Positions 21,966-34,869 of a DNA stretch of 64,000 nt are shown here, one piece after another (position 1 is the first letter of the stretch; every line of letters begins with the position of its first letter). Origin of the DNA: Symbiodinium natans (Eukaryota > Sar > Dinophyceae > Suessiales > Symbiodiniaceae). The position numbers and the translations under genes were made by a program. The notes beneath the pieces were generated by a model that saw only the letters and a list, made by a program, of their open reading frames with translations, did no database searches and was not told the DNA's origin. The DNA lies in contig CAJNDS010001657.1 in assembly GCA_905221605.1 (NCBI GenBank), positions 453,144-517,143 on the forward strand, given 5' to 3'.

Positions 21966-24900
21966 GTTCACTTCACAGACCAGGATGATAGGGGCTAGAG
22001 ATTGAAGACCGCAGGAAAGGATGAATCTTGTGTCCCGTTCGCAGGCTCACTTCTATCTCTTGGCATTACAGTATTATTACGGGCTTATATTCGTATTCGC
22101 ACGGTAAACGAAGATATGAAGTGCGCAGGGAATCACACACTAAGACTTGAGTTCGGAGATATTCGGCACCCTGAACCCTTGACTACGAATCCAAGAAGCT
22201 TGAACCCTCGCACCCACCCCCGGAATCTCTAATTTCCTGGGTAAACTTAGACTGCAGCTTCGAACCACTGAGTCCTCAAACTCCTTGCAAAAAACTCCAA
22301 TCTCTAGAATCCGTGCAACCCAAGTTACCCACTGAACCCAGCGTAACCAGCTATCCCAAGGCCTCATCGGGCACGTGCAGGAAGCCAAAAAGTAGCTGCG
22401 CCAGGGTTCCACGAAGCAGGCAGAGCCCGGTCCCGAGGACTGGGTCAAGTCGAGATTGGAAAAAGTTGTTTTTTTGGGAGGGCTGGGGGGGGGGAAATGG
22501 GCTTTCAGTGTTTAGAAGCTTCAAGCCTTCATTTAAGCTGTTCAGCCCTGGGAGCAGAGCATCATTTTTGGCGAATTTGGGGCTTGTTGAAGCCAGCTTG
22601 CTTTTCATTCAGCTGGACCAAGTGCACGCGAGACCTAGAGGGGCATGAAGGCAGTGTGGATGTCAAGTGGACCGTATCGTGCGCTCAGTGCCACTTGCAA
22701 CTGGACGTAGACACCTGAATGCTAAGCGGCGCCCCAATCTCCCAAATTCATCCAAGCACATCCAAAACACATCCCAATCACATCCAACCTCCGTCATCCC
22801 AACATCAACAGCAGAACTCGGTCGGGGGGCCGGATCCGACAAAAAGGCCGCGCAAGGCGCAAGCGGCAAGCTCCTGGCTGTCCTTGGCGCCGTATGCCTC
22901 GACTGTGGGATTTTCCGGGAACGCTTAGGGCGTCTTGAAGAATCGGCAGTCGGGGCAGGGACTCGGTAGTTGGCGGTGGCGCCTTTGTTTGCTTGGTCGT
23001 TTCCTCTGTTTTCCTGCTGGGTTTCTTCTGCTTGTGGTTGTTTCCTGCTTTGTTTGGGCATGAGGGGGGGCGGGGGGCGCGGAGGGGAGGGGGGAGGGGG
23101 AGACGGTTAACTACGTCCGGTTCGCTCTTGCATCGCAATCACGAAGTCTTCATCCCGGGCACGATGGGTCTTGGATGACGTGTGGGGCCCGTCAGCTATC
23201 TTGCTCTCAATTTTTTGGAAGGCTGCGGCTGAGGCATTTTCTTGCTGCAGGTCCGACTGTGGTCTACATTGTGAGTCCAAAACGATCCAGAAAAAGTAAC
23301 TGCATGTAGCCCTAATCCTATGCTCTGCAAGTCTGTCAGCACCCATACTACCCGCAAGCTTTCTTGAATCTTAGCGGAAACACATCACCTAGAGAGATCT
23401 TCAACCCACACACAGAGTGAAACTCTTGGCTTTCTCTTCCCGGAAGCACAAAAACCGTTCGTGTCAATAGCTTTGAGGCTTGCCATGCAGAGACAGCAAT
23501 GAAAGCCCAAAACCCTTGATGTAAAGAAGTAGTTTCAGAAGGCCCCTCAAAGCATGCAGCCTTCAAAACTGCATCTCCGACCATCTCACGCCAGAAACAA
23601 CCCACGCAAAATCAGGCGCCAGAACCCAGTGGCTAAGTGTTGTTTTTGAGTGAATGGGGAGCTCTTGCTGCGATGCCCTGTCCTGATGACACATCTAGCA
23701 TCCTGCATTCAGGCTAGGGAAACTAAAGCAGGAAGGTTACGGCATACACGAAACCACGTCAGCATGAAGTCCACCCTGCAACAGTCATCTTTCCCTCATC
23801 CAACTCTCGGGCCCCTGGCCTGGGCCGTGACACCCCCGAAGCCCATGCGAAGAAAGTTGAAGACCTGCGCATTGAGAAGATCTTGGCATGGGTATAATTT
23901 TGACAGGGCAGGCATCCAAAACAAGAACGTGCCCCGTGCTTGCGGGCCAGTGCATCCTGCGCGGCTTCGCGAGGTGCACTGGATTAGAGGCCGCCAATGT
24001 GCATGACTGCAGGCAAGGCATGCTTCTTACCACCCACTTTTGCGGCGTGTGATGGCTTTGATAACAACATATATCAACATTCCTGTCTGATGAGCTCTTC
24101 GCCTGAAACCTGCAAAACTTCCCGGGCGCATCCCCGATGCCAATGAAACGCAAGCGTGCTTGCAAAGAGAACATGTTAAGCTCCTGAAAAGAAGGGAAAG
24201 AATGACTTCAACGAAGAGACATGCACTTGTTACGTCCAGCGATAATGCAAAAAGGCCTTCGCCTTTGCGTGAGTGCGACCCAACCCCCACTTCCAACCCC
24301 GGGCTCGCCAGCAGCAATGGGTTGTAGGCCGCCAATGCCAGGGCCAAGGACGCCACGTCACGTGCTTCGGCAAAGTGCCCCACAACCTGGGGCAAGCTCT
24401 TGGGCCTTGTTGGAAGTGGAATGCAGCAGCTACCAACAGCTACTCCACTTTAGAAGAAGGTTGTTCAAGGCCGGGTGGTGCATAAAGAAGGTTTGAGAGC
24501 TTGCGGCTGTAGTCTAACGATTATGCAATCTCACCTCATCGACACAACAACCTCAGCCGGAGTGCCACAGTATCCACAAGGCCCAGGAAGGGCGTCGAGA
24601 GCTCCGAGAGAATGCTGGGCCAGGCCAAAGCAAAGATGCGGCCTCGGGTGGCAAGGAGCTCATGGCCCCATGGCTGTGCAGAGTCAGAGATTTTGTCAGA
24701 AGGAACTCCATTCATCTCAACACAAGGCAGCAGCTCTTACGCGGCGCATCACAAAAGTCGAAGTGGGTCTGAATCTGAACTTCAAAACAAAAAAAAACCT
24801 GCGCCATCCTGAAGCCCCCAGATGTCCCAGGGGCGGAAAGCCTCATCAAAGGGGAGGGAATCCTCCTTGCCCACCATGGCACCCAGGCGGAGCTGCAAGT

Positions 24901-27900
24901 GCTGCTAAGTGCTGCGAAGTGCTGCGAAGTGCTTGTAAGTGCTGTTAGCAAGGGCCCCCAGTGGGATGCTCCCCTGGAGCCAAGACAGCGTCCCAGAAAT
25001 CCGATCGGCTTCAGCCGCCCAACAACACACTTCAATCTCGCGCCAAGCCGCAAAGAACGACCTTCACCACTGCTCACGTAGATTCACAGTTCGTGTGCTG
25101 GGCAACTCCAGATTCTTGAAGCACATACAAGAAGGAAGGGCTAAACACTGTTGCACCCATAGATTGTGTTGTGGGAATTGGGGCTGAGCATTTCAGCCCT
25201 TGATTTGAAACAGGCCCAGAGCAAGCCCACTTCCACAAAATCCATGCAAACCAGCTGTCCTTCGAAAAGCCCGTGAATCATGAGGGGATGGCTTGAACTA
25301 CCTCCTAGTCCCTTGAAACCCTGGACACGAAAGTGCCAACCCAAAGCTTGACAACCCTCCTGATCGGTTTATATCACACATCCCGAGAACAGCGCGCAGG
25401 AGCTGACCATGGGGCGCAGGGGACAGTGGCAGCGTCAAGCCGATGTCCAACTGGGGTTTCGCCGATGGGTTCACGGAGTGGAGCTCGAGGAGGGATGACA
25501 GGATTGAGTAGGTGGATGAAAGTCACGAGATCAGGGGAAGCTCGGCAGCATAAAGTTTACGGGGCACTTTGAAGGTCGAGATCCTGCCCGCTGAACTAAT
25601 GCGGTTCCACAACCTTCACCAAACATCCCTCAACTGAAAACCAAGCATGCCCTATGACTTCTGAGCTTCTCTCCACTTCGCAGCAGACTAGCCGAGTCAA
25701 GGAATGATGCTCAACCCTTACCCCTTACCCACATGCACAGTTCGCCCCCTGGCCTGTGGTGGACACAGCATGGCACGAGAGCAACGCTGGCACTCCAGCT
25801 TCCCAATGTTCTCGCTTCGGGGAGGGATTCTGGGCAGAGGTCCCGAAGAGTCGTAAGGTTGCCGGCTAAGGATTTTTGCAAGGTCAGGAGGGGGGGAAGT
25901 CTAAAAATTTCAGGGCTTTCTTCCATTTTGGAGCTTGAGGTCTCGTTGTTCAGTGCTGTTCAGACAACGTTAGAACGGTTCGACCGTTAGAACGGTTAGT
26001 CAAGCGTCTCTAAACTCTTCAAATTTCTGAGTAGCTCTCACGACGCCTCGCAACGCTCTTCCTTCTACCCATGTCGTTACTGTGGTTCCCTACTGTTGCT
26101 GCTATGATCTTGACCTCAAAAAGATCCTCTGGCTACGTGTTGCAGCTATGCCCTTGAGCATCGGAGCCTTCGGTGGCCGGTCGACAGATTCACCTCTGCC
26201 TTCTGACTGCAAGCCGTGGACGTGGTCTGCAGGTAGATGCTGCGAAACGGGAACAGGACATGAATGTTCGAAGGCGGTCAATTGAATGACCGGCACAGCT
26301 TCCAATCCGTCTGGAGAATCACTATGACTGATTATGACCTTTGCCACCCTCATACGTTGGACACACATCCCGTAGGTCACTCGGCCTCAAGCAAGTTCAC
26401 ATGCTTCTCTTGGCGCAACTTCTCCTGGGGGATTGCAACAGTGCGGCCCAACCCACAGGTGGATCCTGAAGAGCCAACGGGCTGCATCGGGCTGCATCGG
26501 GCTGCCACCCAACTTCTGCTGCAGGGGAGGCGTGTTCACAAATATATCAGGGGGTAGAGAAGACTTGGGACGATGCCGAGTGGTTGTCCAAGTAGCGGTT
26601 GTTGATGATGTCGAAGTCCTGAATTCGGCAGGACTCTGCTACTGGTGGTCGCGCTACTCGTGATCGCTTGAAGCAAAGCCATAGAGGCCAATTCAATGAC
26701 CCTCAACCTTACGAACTAACCTTAAGACATCTTCAAACCCAAGGGGCCTACAACCACTTTGAAGGCTTCCCTGCCAGACCCAGTGGCTCAATGGATATTG
26801 CATGATATTGCACCTCCCCTTCCCCTCCCAGCGGTCCTTGCAAAGGAATGCTGGGACCTGCGAGTGGCTGGAGCAGGAGTAGTTCATCAGATGATGTCGC
26901 AACGCCTGTAACCGCAATCTCAGACCTGCAACGCCTCAAAACATCACAAGGTCAACAGGATGGACCTCAACCCAAGAGACCAGCAAAGAAAAGAATGGGG
27001 CGTTCATCCAGCATGCCTGGCCCACTTCTGCTAATCAGGCTTGGTCTTCGGGAGCAACGATGCCTTCCGCCCTCTTGGGGACTTCTCCTTCAGGTGAGGC
27101 CGCTCGTCGGGCCTCGAGTGTCGAACAACGAAAGCTCCTCTAACCTTTGAAGAACCTCTCTCTGCAGGTCTTTGGGGCAAGTGGGAATGCCAGCGAAGAA
27201 GAGGATGCCCCAGCTTCAGCGGCATGATAGGAATTAAAAAGGTAATGGCATAAAATAGTAACTTAGTACATAGCACACTTCGGGACTCTCAGGGGGCCGG
27301 GATGCCAGCTTGGCCCAGTGATGGTCCCGAAACGGCATGTTGGAGAGGATGTTGTAGTCCACCGCAGTCTGCGGGAAATTGCCCCTGCCAAGTCCGGCAG
27401 TCTAGGGTTCTGAGGCTCATTGGGGGTGTGAGGCCATTCTTTCAACGACTTTGCAATTTACGGTGCTACAATCATGTGCTGCCCAACTCTGGCCTGCCAT
27501 CCTTCGTGCGCTCCTTGGTGCCCATCGTGCCGTGGCCACCAAGTCGCGCCGGGTCCTTGCCTGCGAAAAAAGTGTGCGACCATGCGGCCACAATCTGTCG
27601 CTAGTTGTTTTCAAGTCTCTGCATAATGTACCAACGTGTAAGATTCAAACGGTGGAGGATGATGCAGTCTAACCTGTGAGCTATGACAATTCCGCTGCCC
27701 TCACCTTCTGACTGACAACTTGGGTTCCTCCTTGACCTTGCTGGTTCGTAGCCAAAGCTGGCTTCATGGCTTCACAAGAAAAGCACGCACTGCACTTCCA
27801 GCACATCACGGTGCCAAATCCATGTCAGCATAGCTTCAAGCCCAATGTCGCGCTTGGATATATAGAAGGGTCTAGGCCACAAAAACTTGCTAAAGTTTCG

Positions 27901-30639
27901 ATCAAAAATGGCAGGGTTCCCTGAAAAGCCGAGAAGCCAGCAAGTTGCTCAGTTGGGTTTACTTTCTGTGCTTGAACCGCGCAATGCTTCAGCGCCTGAA
28001 ACGACCAAGCCCAACAATCCCGGGGCTGCACACACCCGTGCCTGGAGCCAACTTTTCTAGTTTTGACTCCTGGGCTTGGGCTCAGTGTCGAACGCACACT
28101 GCCTCTGGTGCCATCCTACAACCATACAAAGCAGCATTGTGCTGCTGATGTTCATGATGCTATCTTATTTGTGGGCTACACATCTCCTATCTGCTGAAAC
28201 ACAGAGCGCATGAGACGAAGAATGAAGGGAAGCAGCCACATGTAGGTCCAGGCTCGAAATGTTAACCAATACGTAAAAAAAAGCTGTACTCAGTTTTCAA
28301 GACCAAGATGCAAGAACAAAATATGGGTCACTTGACATTAAGGCAAGGTGGGGTGGTAAGCCGAGCGTCCACAGCTGATCGCATTCTGACGTGTTTGAAC
28401 CCCACAACTTCGACGCTGAACCTAACTCTGCAACTCCCAAACCGATGCCGTCTCCTGGTTGACAATGTCAAAGGGCTGCTCTCGCAGGATCTGGATATCC
28501 TAGATCAAGTTAAGCAGAACTACCACGTGTAATTCGTGTAGATTGGTACATGTGCCACTCGACTCCACTCAGCAACGGAGGGAACATAACACAGCCGTAT
28601 GCGCAAGTGGCAATTCAAACTCATATCAACCTAAACTCTGAGAATCGCGTGAGATGCTCAGAACTGACTTTCTGGTTGCGGCCTTCGCGCGATTGAGGTG
28701 CGCCACCCGCTCACGCTCTTCCAGATGCCGCTGGTTTGCCTGGCTGTGTGCCCCTAGGAACGGCATATTGTTGCCTTCGCAACCCCTTTCTTGGTGTAGG
28801 ACTTGGGTTTAGGTGAGCACGCTCGAGCCACTTCACCATTCCCCCACCCTGTCCTCTGTGGAGTTGTCTCGGTACCTTTGGACAGCTTGAGGAGTGGGGC
28901 AGGCTTCCCGGTGACATTTCCTCGCGACAATGCCTATGTCAAGCAAAAGCTGGTGCTGGTACAGTCACTTCAGCCGCCAAAGTCACCAAAGGCCCTGAAC
29001 TCGCAGTGTCGAACATTCTCCTTTTTTTGGGCGGAAATAAGCCATGCAAATGCTGAACGGGCCGGGCACCTGCCACTTGCAGCTCTAGCTCTACATGGCC
29101 AAGCCAGTCTGAGCTTATCCAACAGATGGGAATCCGGGCCTGCCGAGCAGTGGATCGAACACCCTCTCCTGGCGGGTTTCAGCGGGTCTGCGTCAGGAAT
29201 GTACAGGAAGAACATGAAACTTTTTCAAGCGTCCAGACCCTGGATGAGCTTTGTCTCACGCTTCAACGAGCAAAGTTCCAAGGATACCGCCGTAAGGCCT
29301 GTGGTACAAACCCTCCGGGTGACTGACAAAACGCTCAAGGAAAAAATGCCACACACAAACACCTCACTCAAAACGTCATGGAATTTGAAAACGACAGTTG
29401 TTGTCCACAACCAGTCTTTAGTGACCTGCTGCGAGATGTGTGCGAAAAGCAGACACGCACCTGAGCTTGGAACATCCCTGGCTGAAGCCGAAGAGGCCTG
29501 AACTCGGAAGTTTCGAGGACTTCGAGGGGGCCCCGCTGCCAGTGGACATGGTGCTCAAAACCTTACGACTTTTCTCGGCAAATTTATAGGTTCCTTGCCC
29601 TAGGTTGAAGACTGAAGACTGGCGGCTAGTTCCCAGGACTGTTCGAGCTGTTCCATGCTGCTCTTCGTTTGCGCAAAGGAATCAGCACAGAGTTGAGGGA
29701 GGGTTTCTCGAAGAAGTTCAGTGGTTCTTGTGGTTTTGGGACATGAATTCCTTCTGCTCCCTTAGTGTGACACACTCAGTGTATGGCGGGCCGCTGACCA
29801 AGCCCGAATCCACGGCCTCACAACTGGGAGAAAAAATGCACAGATGAGTCGAGGCTTACCGGTTGAGAGGCGCCGAGGGAGGCTCCGAGAGGCAGAGGCT
29901 CCAAGAGGCCCCCCATGGAGACCCAAAAGGCCCCAAGAGGCTCCGAGGCTCGCTCATGTCTCTTCTCCTGCTCATAGGAGCGGATCTGGTCACCTTGACA
30001 AGTGTGCAATGACCCCGCATCAACGGCAACTTCACATGCCGCACACATCCGCACACTGCACAGGCGGCCCAAAACTCAACAAGCATGGAAATTTCAGCAG
30101 CCTCGGAACAGGACATGTTAGCGTGAAGGTCCCTAGCTTAGGTGGAACCTACTGCGTCCGTCATTCTTCAAGGCAGACATTGATTGCGGCTGTCTCTGTT
30201 GATTGCACACTCTTGCAAACTGAGTTGTACACCCCACGTCTGCTGAGGGGCCTCACAAGTCCAAAAAAAATCGTCAGATTTTCTGTTCCTGCCCATTGGC
30301 CACGGCCAACAAAGTTGCGAAACGCGCAAAAACTCTATCGAATCTTTGCACACATGAACTCACGTGGGGCACTGGGCCTTGAAGTCATCCACTGTTCTTG
30401 CCATGAAGATGACCAGACCTCATTTTGAACCGAAAAATTCAGAAGAGTGACACCTTTGCCACTGCCACAATGAGCTTTGATGCACCAACTGTACCCAAAC
30501 AAACAGCTGAGATGCCGACATGAAAGCGCTGCACTGCCGTGGCAAAGTGCACGCCCCAAGCTACAATCAAACTCTTGATGCGCGAAATCACGTGACGACG
30601 AGAACTTGAAAAATGCAATAGCAACCAACAAGATATGTA
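21966..30639. other. 8.7 kb with no recognisable gene
   Basis: Many frames of 60-230 codons occur on both strands (the longest 28803-29501) but none shows a domain or a plausible exon chain. The only structure I noted is a short AAGTGCTGCG repeat (about five units) at 24895-24950 and homopolymer runs near 22465-22495 and 24790. Confidence 0.5.
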
Positions 30640-30720
30640 TGTATGTATATATATATATATGTACATAGTGTTTATATTTATATGAACGTTTTTTATGTAC
30701 AACTATGTAAGTATATATAG
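30640..30720. repeat. TATG/TA microsatellite
   Basis: AT-rich TATG and TATA steps with scattered substitutions. Confidence 0.8.
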
Positions 30721-31237
30721 AAGCGATACATTGAGGAAGCAGGAGCTACGGAGATCGATCAGTGATAGCCTTCCAAGGGAACTGTGCAATCCCCAGGCCA
30801 TCAAAGCCAAACCTCAAATCTCAAGCCCTAGACGATTTAGACAGACGGTCGGTTATGGATGTAGACACAGGCACTTTGACTGCACGGCTACATCGGCCAT
30901 CGCCGAACTTTTCTGAGTTTACAATCCCCGAACCCTCAATCCTAAACCGTGGTTTATCGCAAGGAAGGTCATATAGGCCAGAATCCTTAGGTCCTTAGGT
31001 GTCGATCCAGCCCAATGGGCTTTCCCAGACTGCAGCTGTGAAAAAAGTCCAGTTAAACAACAACGCTGTAATGACCCAAGATGATTTGGCAATTGGTCCG
31101 AAAGCCCACGCACCGAGATTAGTCGGCATCCCATGCAGTGGGAGTGCCCTTTCGAACGGACGGCTTGCGCAGGCACGGTTCCTGTTTACGCTAGCGAGCG
31201 CTCAGACAGCTTGAAGCTTCAACCTGAGTCAATGGCA

Positions 31238-31649
31238 TCAGCGATGCCCTCGAGTAGCCCGATCCGAGGCGCGAGCTTCTCCAGTTCTGCACCAGCTGGA
31301 AGATTTCCGTTGCCACCTGCGTCTGAAGCAAACCTGCACGCCGTCGACAAGACTGCCCCTTCTGCTGAACGCCTTCTCGCGGCCACGATTTTTGTCAGGG
31401 TGCCACTGGCACAACCTGAGAATCACGCTTTGGAGACTGCGACGCCGAAACCTAGAACTGAAGTTCCATTCCACTCCATGCCAAGCTGGAGTGCTTGGGC
31501 CAGCACAAGTCCTTTAAAGCTTTGTCGCGCTGTGCTCCCGGCCCCATGGCCTCGCCGGCAATGCATTCACCATTGACTGTAAGATGGCAATGCCGCGCCT
31601 TGATTTGGAGGAGGCGCTGGGCTACCTTCTTCTTGGCCTTGCATGGCAG
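31238..31649 (-). pseudogene. J-domain-like fragment and adjoining exon-like frame
   Basis: One minus frame (31474-31238) carries FRRRSLQSVILRLC, then QWHPDKN at about 31405-31388. This is the HPD signature that J-proteins use to stimulate Hsp70. In the alternative frame just downstream, QVATEIFQLVQNWR resembles the last J-domain helix, so a frameshift inside the domain is likely. A third frame, 31649-31452, reads KAKKKVAQRLLQIKARHCH and on to ELQF-stop and may be a preceding exon. The J-like reading rests on HPDKN plus helix character; the domain is incomplete. Confidence 0.45.
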
Positions 31650-31691
31650 CCCTGAAATCCTAGATGCTGCCCTGGACTTTTCCTGACATGT

Positions 31692-31934
31692 TCATACCAC
31701 ACGCTGGCCGTCGACCAACGGAATCGTTGCTTCAGCAACCGCCCACTCACACGCCTCCTGCACGGCAAAGCGGTCCTCCCATGAAATGCACTTCGCCTGA
31801 GCGACATCAAGCTTAGCAAATCTTCTCCATTCCTCACGCCCGTAATGCTCAAATCTCCCCAAAGATGCCTGGAGCTCGGCGTTGGCGACTGAAAGCCGTT
31901 GGCATTCAGCCTGATACTCAAGAGTCAGGACCAC
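31692..31934 (-). CDS. coiled-coil exon, hypothetical
   Basis: After a GATGCAG acceptor-like site the minus strand reads LTLEYQAECQRLSVANAELQ and further helix (EEWRRFAKLDVAQAKC, AVQEACEWAVAEA) for about 80 residues. It ends in VDGQRV before a GT-containing possible donor. Heptad spacing of Leu/Ala fits a coiled coil. The neighbouring J-like fragment lies downstream on the same strand, so both may be exons of one gene. Confidence 0.45.
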   Translation of the reverse strand: MVLTLEYQAECQRLSVANAELQASLGRFEHYGREEWRRFAKLDVAQAKCISWEDRFAVQEACEWAVAEATIPLVDGQRVV

Positions 31935-32283
31935 CTGCATCTCTATACTATTACACCTGCCCGACTCTTGCTCGTAAAGAAACCCCTGCATTGGCCTTGA
32001 GGTCTAGCTCCTCGTTCCACACGGTCATGCAAACGCCACCCGCCCAGTCCCTCAACCCCATGCCTGGCCCATGCCTTAATTTTCAGAAAGGAACGCTGCG
32101 GGGACCTTGTTTTTACGCATCATATACATATCTACACATATAAACGCAGATTCCCTAACTCCACTCTCCAGAAAGGGACGCTGCAAGGGCCTTGTTTTCT
32201 AATTCTGTGGGCATTCCGTCTTTGTTGCTTTGGCCGGCCGAGGGTGCCCCGATGTTTTGGGTTGAATCTCTGATTGTTAGCTG

Positions 32284-32628
32284 AACATATGTATCATGAT
32301 TTCCAAGAATTATTCCTGTAGAACCACCTATAGTAAACATTAATAAAAAGATATGTGAGAAGAAGACAGAACTAATTCTAAGGTGTAATGATGGTGGATT
32401 TCCAAGATATGTACAAAGCCAATTAAAGATTTTTGTGCCAGTTGGTAAGGATATTAAGATTGTAACTCCTGTAAAATAAGCTCTTGTATCACTTTCTAAA
32501 CCTACAGTATACATATGATGCCCCCAAACAAGACTTCCAAGAAGAGAAATAGATGACTTGGCAAAGATCATTGATTGGTTACCAAAGATTATTACTTGTA
32601 AAATCACAGAAGTTATTATGGAAATGAT
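32284..32628 (-). pseudogene. cox1: nuclear mitochondrial insertion: cox1 fragment
   Basis: About 115 codons match the central part of cytochrome c oxidase subunit I: IIFGNQSMIFAKSS, LVWGHHMYTVGLE, RAYFTGVTILISLPTGTKIF, NWLCTYLGN, and LLMFTIGGSTGIILGN followed by HDTYV. VWGHHMYTVG and ISLPTGTKIFNW belong to the haem/copper core of subunit I. Between ILGN and HDTY the usual seven or so residues are missing, a small in-frame deletion. GC content drops sharply within these borders and recovers outside. A long C run lies at the 32629 border. The fragment is cut at both ends and lies among minus-strand nuclear exon-like pieces, so it is a NUMT and not an organelle gene. The wording is that of alveolate cox1. 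Confidence 0.93.
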
Positions 32629-32748
32629 CCCCCCCCGCCCCACCCACGAATGAAAAGGGGGTTGCGCACGATGATTTGCAGTGTGGCATGTTTGTTGTTG
32701 GCAGTGGAAGTGGAAAACTGCCCTTACTCGACTCGCAAGAGGGTCAGA

Positions 32749-33039
32749 CTACTGATTTTGTCGTGTTGATTGCGCAGGGCCTTCCCCAGGGGGAGGCCCC
32801 AGGAGTACCTGGCACAAGACATCGGACCGCGACAAAGCATGCTTGTGAAGGCCCATGACGTACGCGACGGGCACCTCGATGAGGGCTTCAAACTGGCGCT
32901 TCTGACAGGAAATCGCGGTTGGCGAAAGTGTGATTGTGACTAATTTCACAGCAAGCAACATGCCTCGCGCCTCCTCCCTTTCTGCAAACAATTGCTTGCG
33001 CAGGAGGTCCACCTTGCGAGAGTCTTCACGGAGGCACGC
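32749..33039 (-). CDS. exon-like frame with charged helix, hypothetical
   Basis: The minus strand reads LREDSRKVDLLRKQLFAERE and EEARGMLLA, then QFEALIEVPVAYVMG and LSRSDVLCQVLLG. A 48-nt stretch between MLLA and KRQFEAL has GT and AG ends and could be a tiny intron, but it is also in frame, so retention is equally possible. No family is recognised. Same strand as the coiled-coil and J-like pieces downstream, with the cox1 insert between them. Confidence 0.4.
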   Translation of the reverse strand, partial: ACLREDSRKVDLLRKQLFAEREEARGMLLAVKLVTITLSPTAISCQKRQFEALIEVPVAYVMGLHKHALSRSDVLCQVLLGPPPGEGPAQSTRQNQ

Positions 33040-33206
33040 GGGTTATTGTAAACATGTTTGTTCCCGACATTGACGTTACTGCGGCAGCACTGCGTGCCGC
33101 TTTATGTCCCGCAGGAAAAGAAGGTTCATTGAAATGGAGTGGCAAACGCTGCATGTGAAGAATCCTAGCATCATGTCTTAAAAAGGATGCTAGCGCGGAT
33201 CAATTT

Positions 33207-33504
33207 TCAGCTACTGCTGTCGGACGAATCGTCAGAGAAACTGCTAATGCTGCTACTGCTGGAGCTGTGACGCGAGCGAAGATTTCTCTGCTGTCGCCAC
33301 TTGCGGGCTCGAGCTTCGCCCTTCGCCCAGCTGCTTGCGGTAACGCGGCTTGCGGCTGCATTGGGATCATCTGGCACGCTGTCGACCACACATGTTTCAC
33401 TTCCCGTTGTCGAGTTCCCGCCGGCGGGCTTTAGCGCCCTAGCGACAATAGACAGCTGATTCGGACCAACTACTACAGTGACTGCTTCATTGCGTGCGGT
33501 GCAC
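33207..33504 (-). CDS. terminal exon with Ser/Asp-rich tail, hypothetical
   Basis: Begins after a T8-AG acceptor (33506-33505) and stays open for 98 codons to a stop at 33207. It reads EAVTVVVGPNQLSIVARALK, then EARARKWRQQRNLRSRH and a tail of serines and aspartates (SSSSSSISSFSDDSSDSSS). Such acidic Ser-rich tails after an Arg-rich stretch are common phosphorylation or RNA-binding tails; that is inference. An upstream exon may be the TMTVVLGDALRLQQEVQTR frame around 33750-33690. Confidence 0.48.
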
Positions 33505-33879
33505 CTAAAAAAAACAGTTGCTGCATTTGGTCAGTGATAGCATGGGAATGTAACATCTGCTTACTCTCCCTACGCAAACCTACCGATTTCCTAGCGCCAC
33601 AATGGGGTATCAGTGGTTCTACTTGCGTGCGGCCTTATAGCGCTTCATGGCTGCCTCCCATCCCGTCCCATCCCACCCATCCAGCCTGGTTAGTCCGCGT
33701 CTGTACTTCCTGCTGCAGCCTCAGGGCATCCCCAAGCACCACAGTCATGGTAGCACGACGCGGTTGACGATGGCTGCTGAGGCTAGTACCGAAGAATGAC
33801 GTGGGATTCAGAAGAAGATGACGACCCACCACCTGACGCCGGCTCTTTCATTCTGACTCAGCAAGCATGACACTTCGGA

Positions 33880-34655
33880 GGAGTCCGAACAAGTCGGAGG
33901 AGTCATGTTATGGGACGCCGCAAGAAGCAAAACAATTAGGAGGAAATTTATGTTGAAAGTGAAAGGTCCAAATACTCCACTTGTTAAGCATACATATCTG
34001 TGTCAAGTGAGAAGGTCCAACAACGGAATGATTTGTTAACCATAGTTCCTGTTGCTTCAACACAAGCAAAACAGTTCGGAGGAGGCCAAAACAACTAATA
34101 GGAGGAGTCATGTTATGGGACGCCCCAATACGCCACACAAGTAGGAGGATGTCTGAGGAGGGCGGACATGTTTGTTCAGTGTTCCAGAGGGCCCACAGGA
34201 ATGGATCTGTTAACCTACATGTTTGTCTTTTTCAAGTGTTGCAAAGGGTGTTGAAACAGGCAAAACAAATCGGAGGAGGCCAAAACAACTAGTAGCAGGA
34301 GTCACGTTACGGGATGCCCCAATAAGCCAAACAAGCATAAGGATGTCTGAGGGGAGGGACATGTCTGTTCAGTGTTCCACAGGGTCCACAGGAATGGATC
34401 TGTTAACCATACATACATGTCTGTCTGTTTCAAGTGTTGCAAAGGGTCCAAAGGAATGGATTCGTTCACCATTTCAACCAGCCAACAAATATTAGGAGGA
34501 GACCAAAACAAATAGGAGGAGTCATGTAATCGGATGCCCCAAGAAGCAAGGCAACTAGGACATATCGGTTTAAATAAAGTGAAAGGATCCACAGGAATAG
34601 AGTTGTTAATCACATTATCTGCTGTTTCAACAATCAAAGCAAATAGGAGGAGAAA
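33880..34655. repeat. diverged tandem repeat, four ~150-220 bp units
   Basis: Units begin near 33897, 34096, 34281 and 34505 with GGAGGAGTCATGTTATGGGA-like words. They then share GTGAAAGG or GTTCAGTGTTCC, CCACAGGAATGGATCTGTTAACC, GTTTCAA and CAAAACAAATCGGAGGAGG. Divergence of perhaps 20-30% between units makes this an old array. GGAGGAG recurs at each joint. Confidence 0.85.
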
Positions 34656-34869
34656 AATGCGCATAACCGCTGACCTCGGTGAGGTCAGTGGCTCCCTCGA
34701 GCGCCTGTTGATCCACTTCTTTGATTTGCGCTCTATGGCGAGCATAAGGGTCCCCCATTCATGTCGGTGGAGCGAAAAGAAGCATCAAACTATGTTTCAA
34801 AATCTTATAGTCGCACGCGAAACTCCAGCGCATTGTCCAGGGATGTAGGTGTAAGGATTACAGATCTCA

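Noticed and set aside
28803..29501. A 232-codon plus frame in otherwise empty DNA.
   Set aside because: No domain, no residue patterning, no supporting splice context; about the length expected by chance in a GC-balanced 64-kb window read in six frames.
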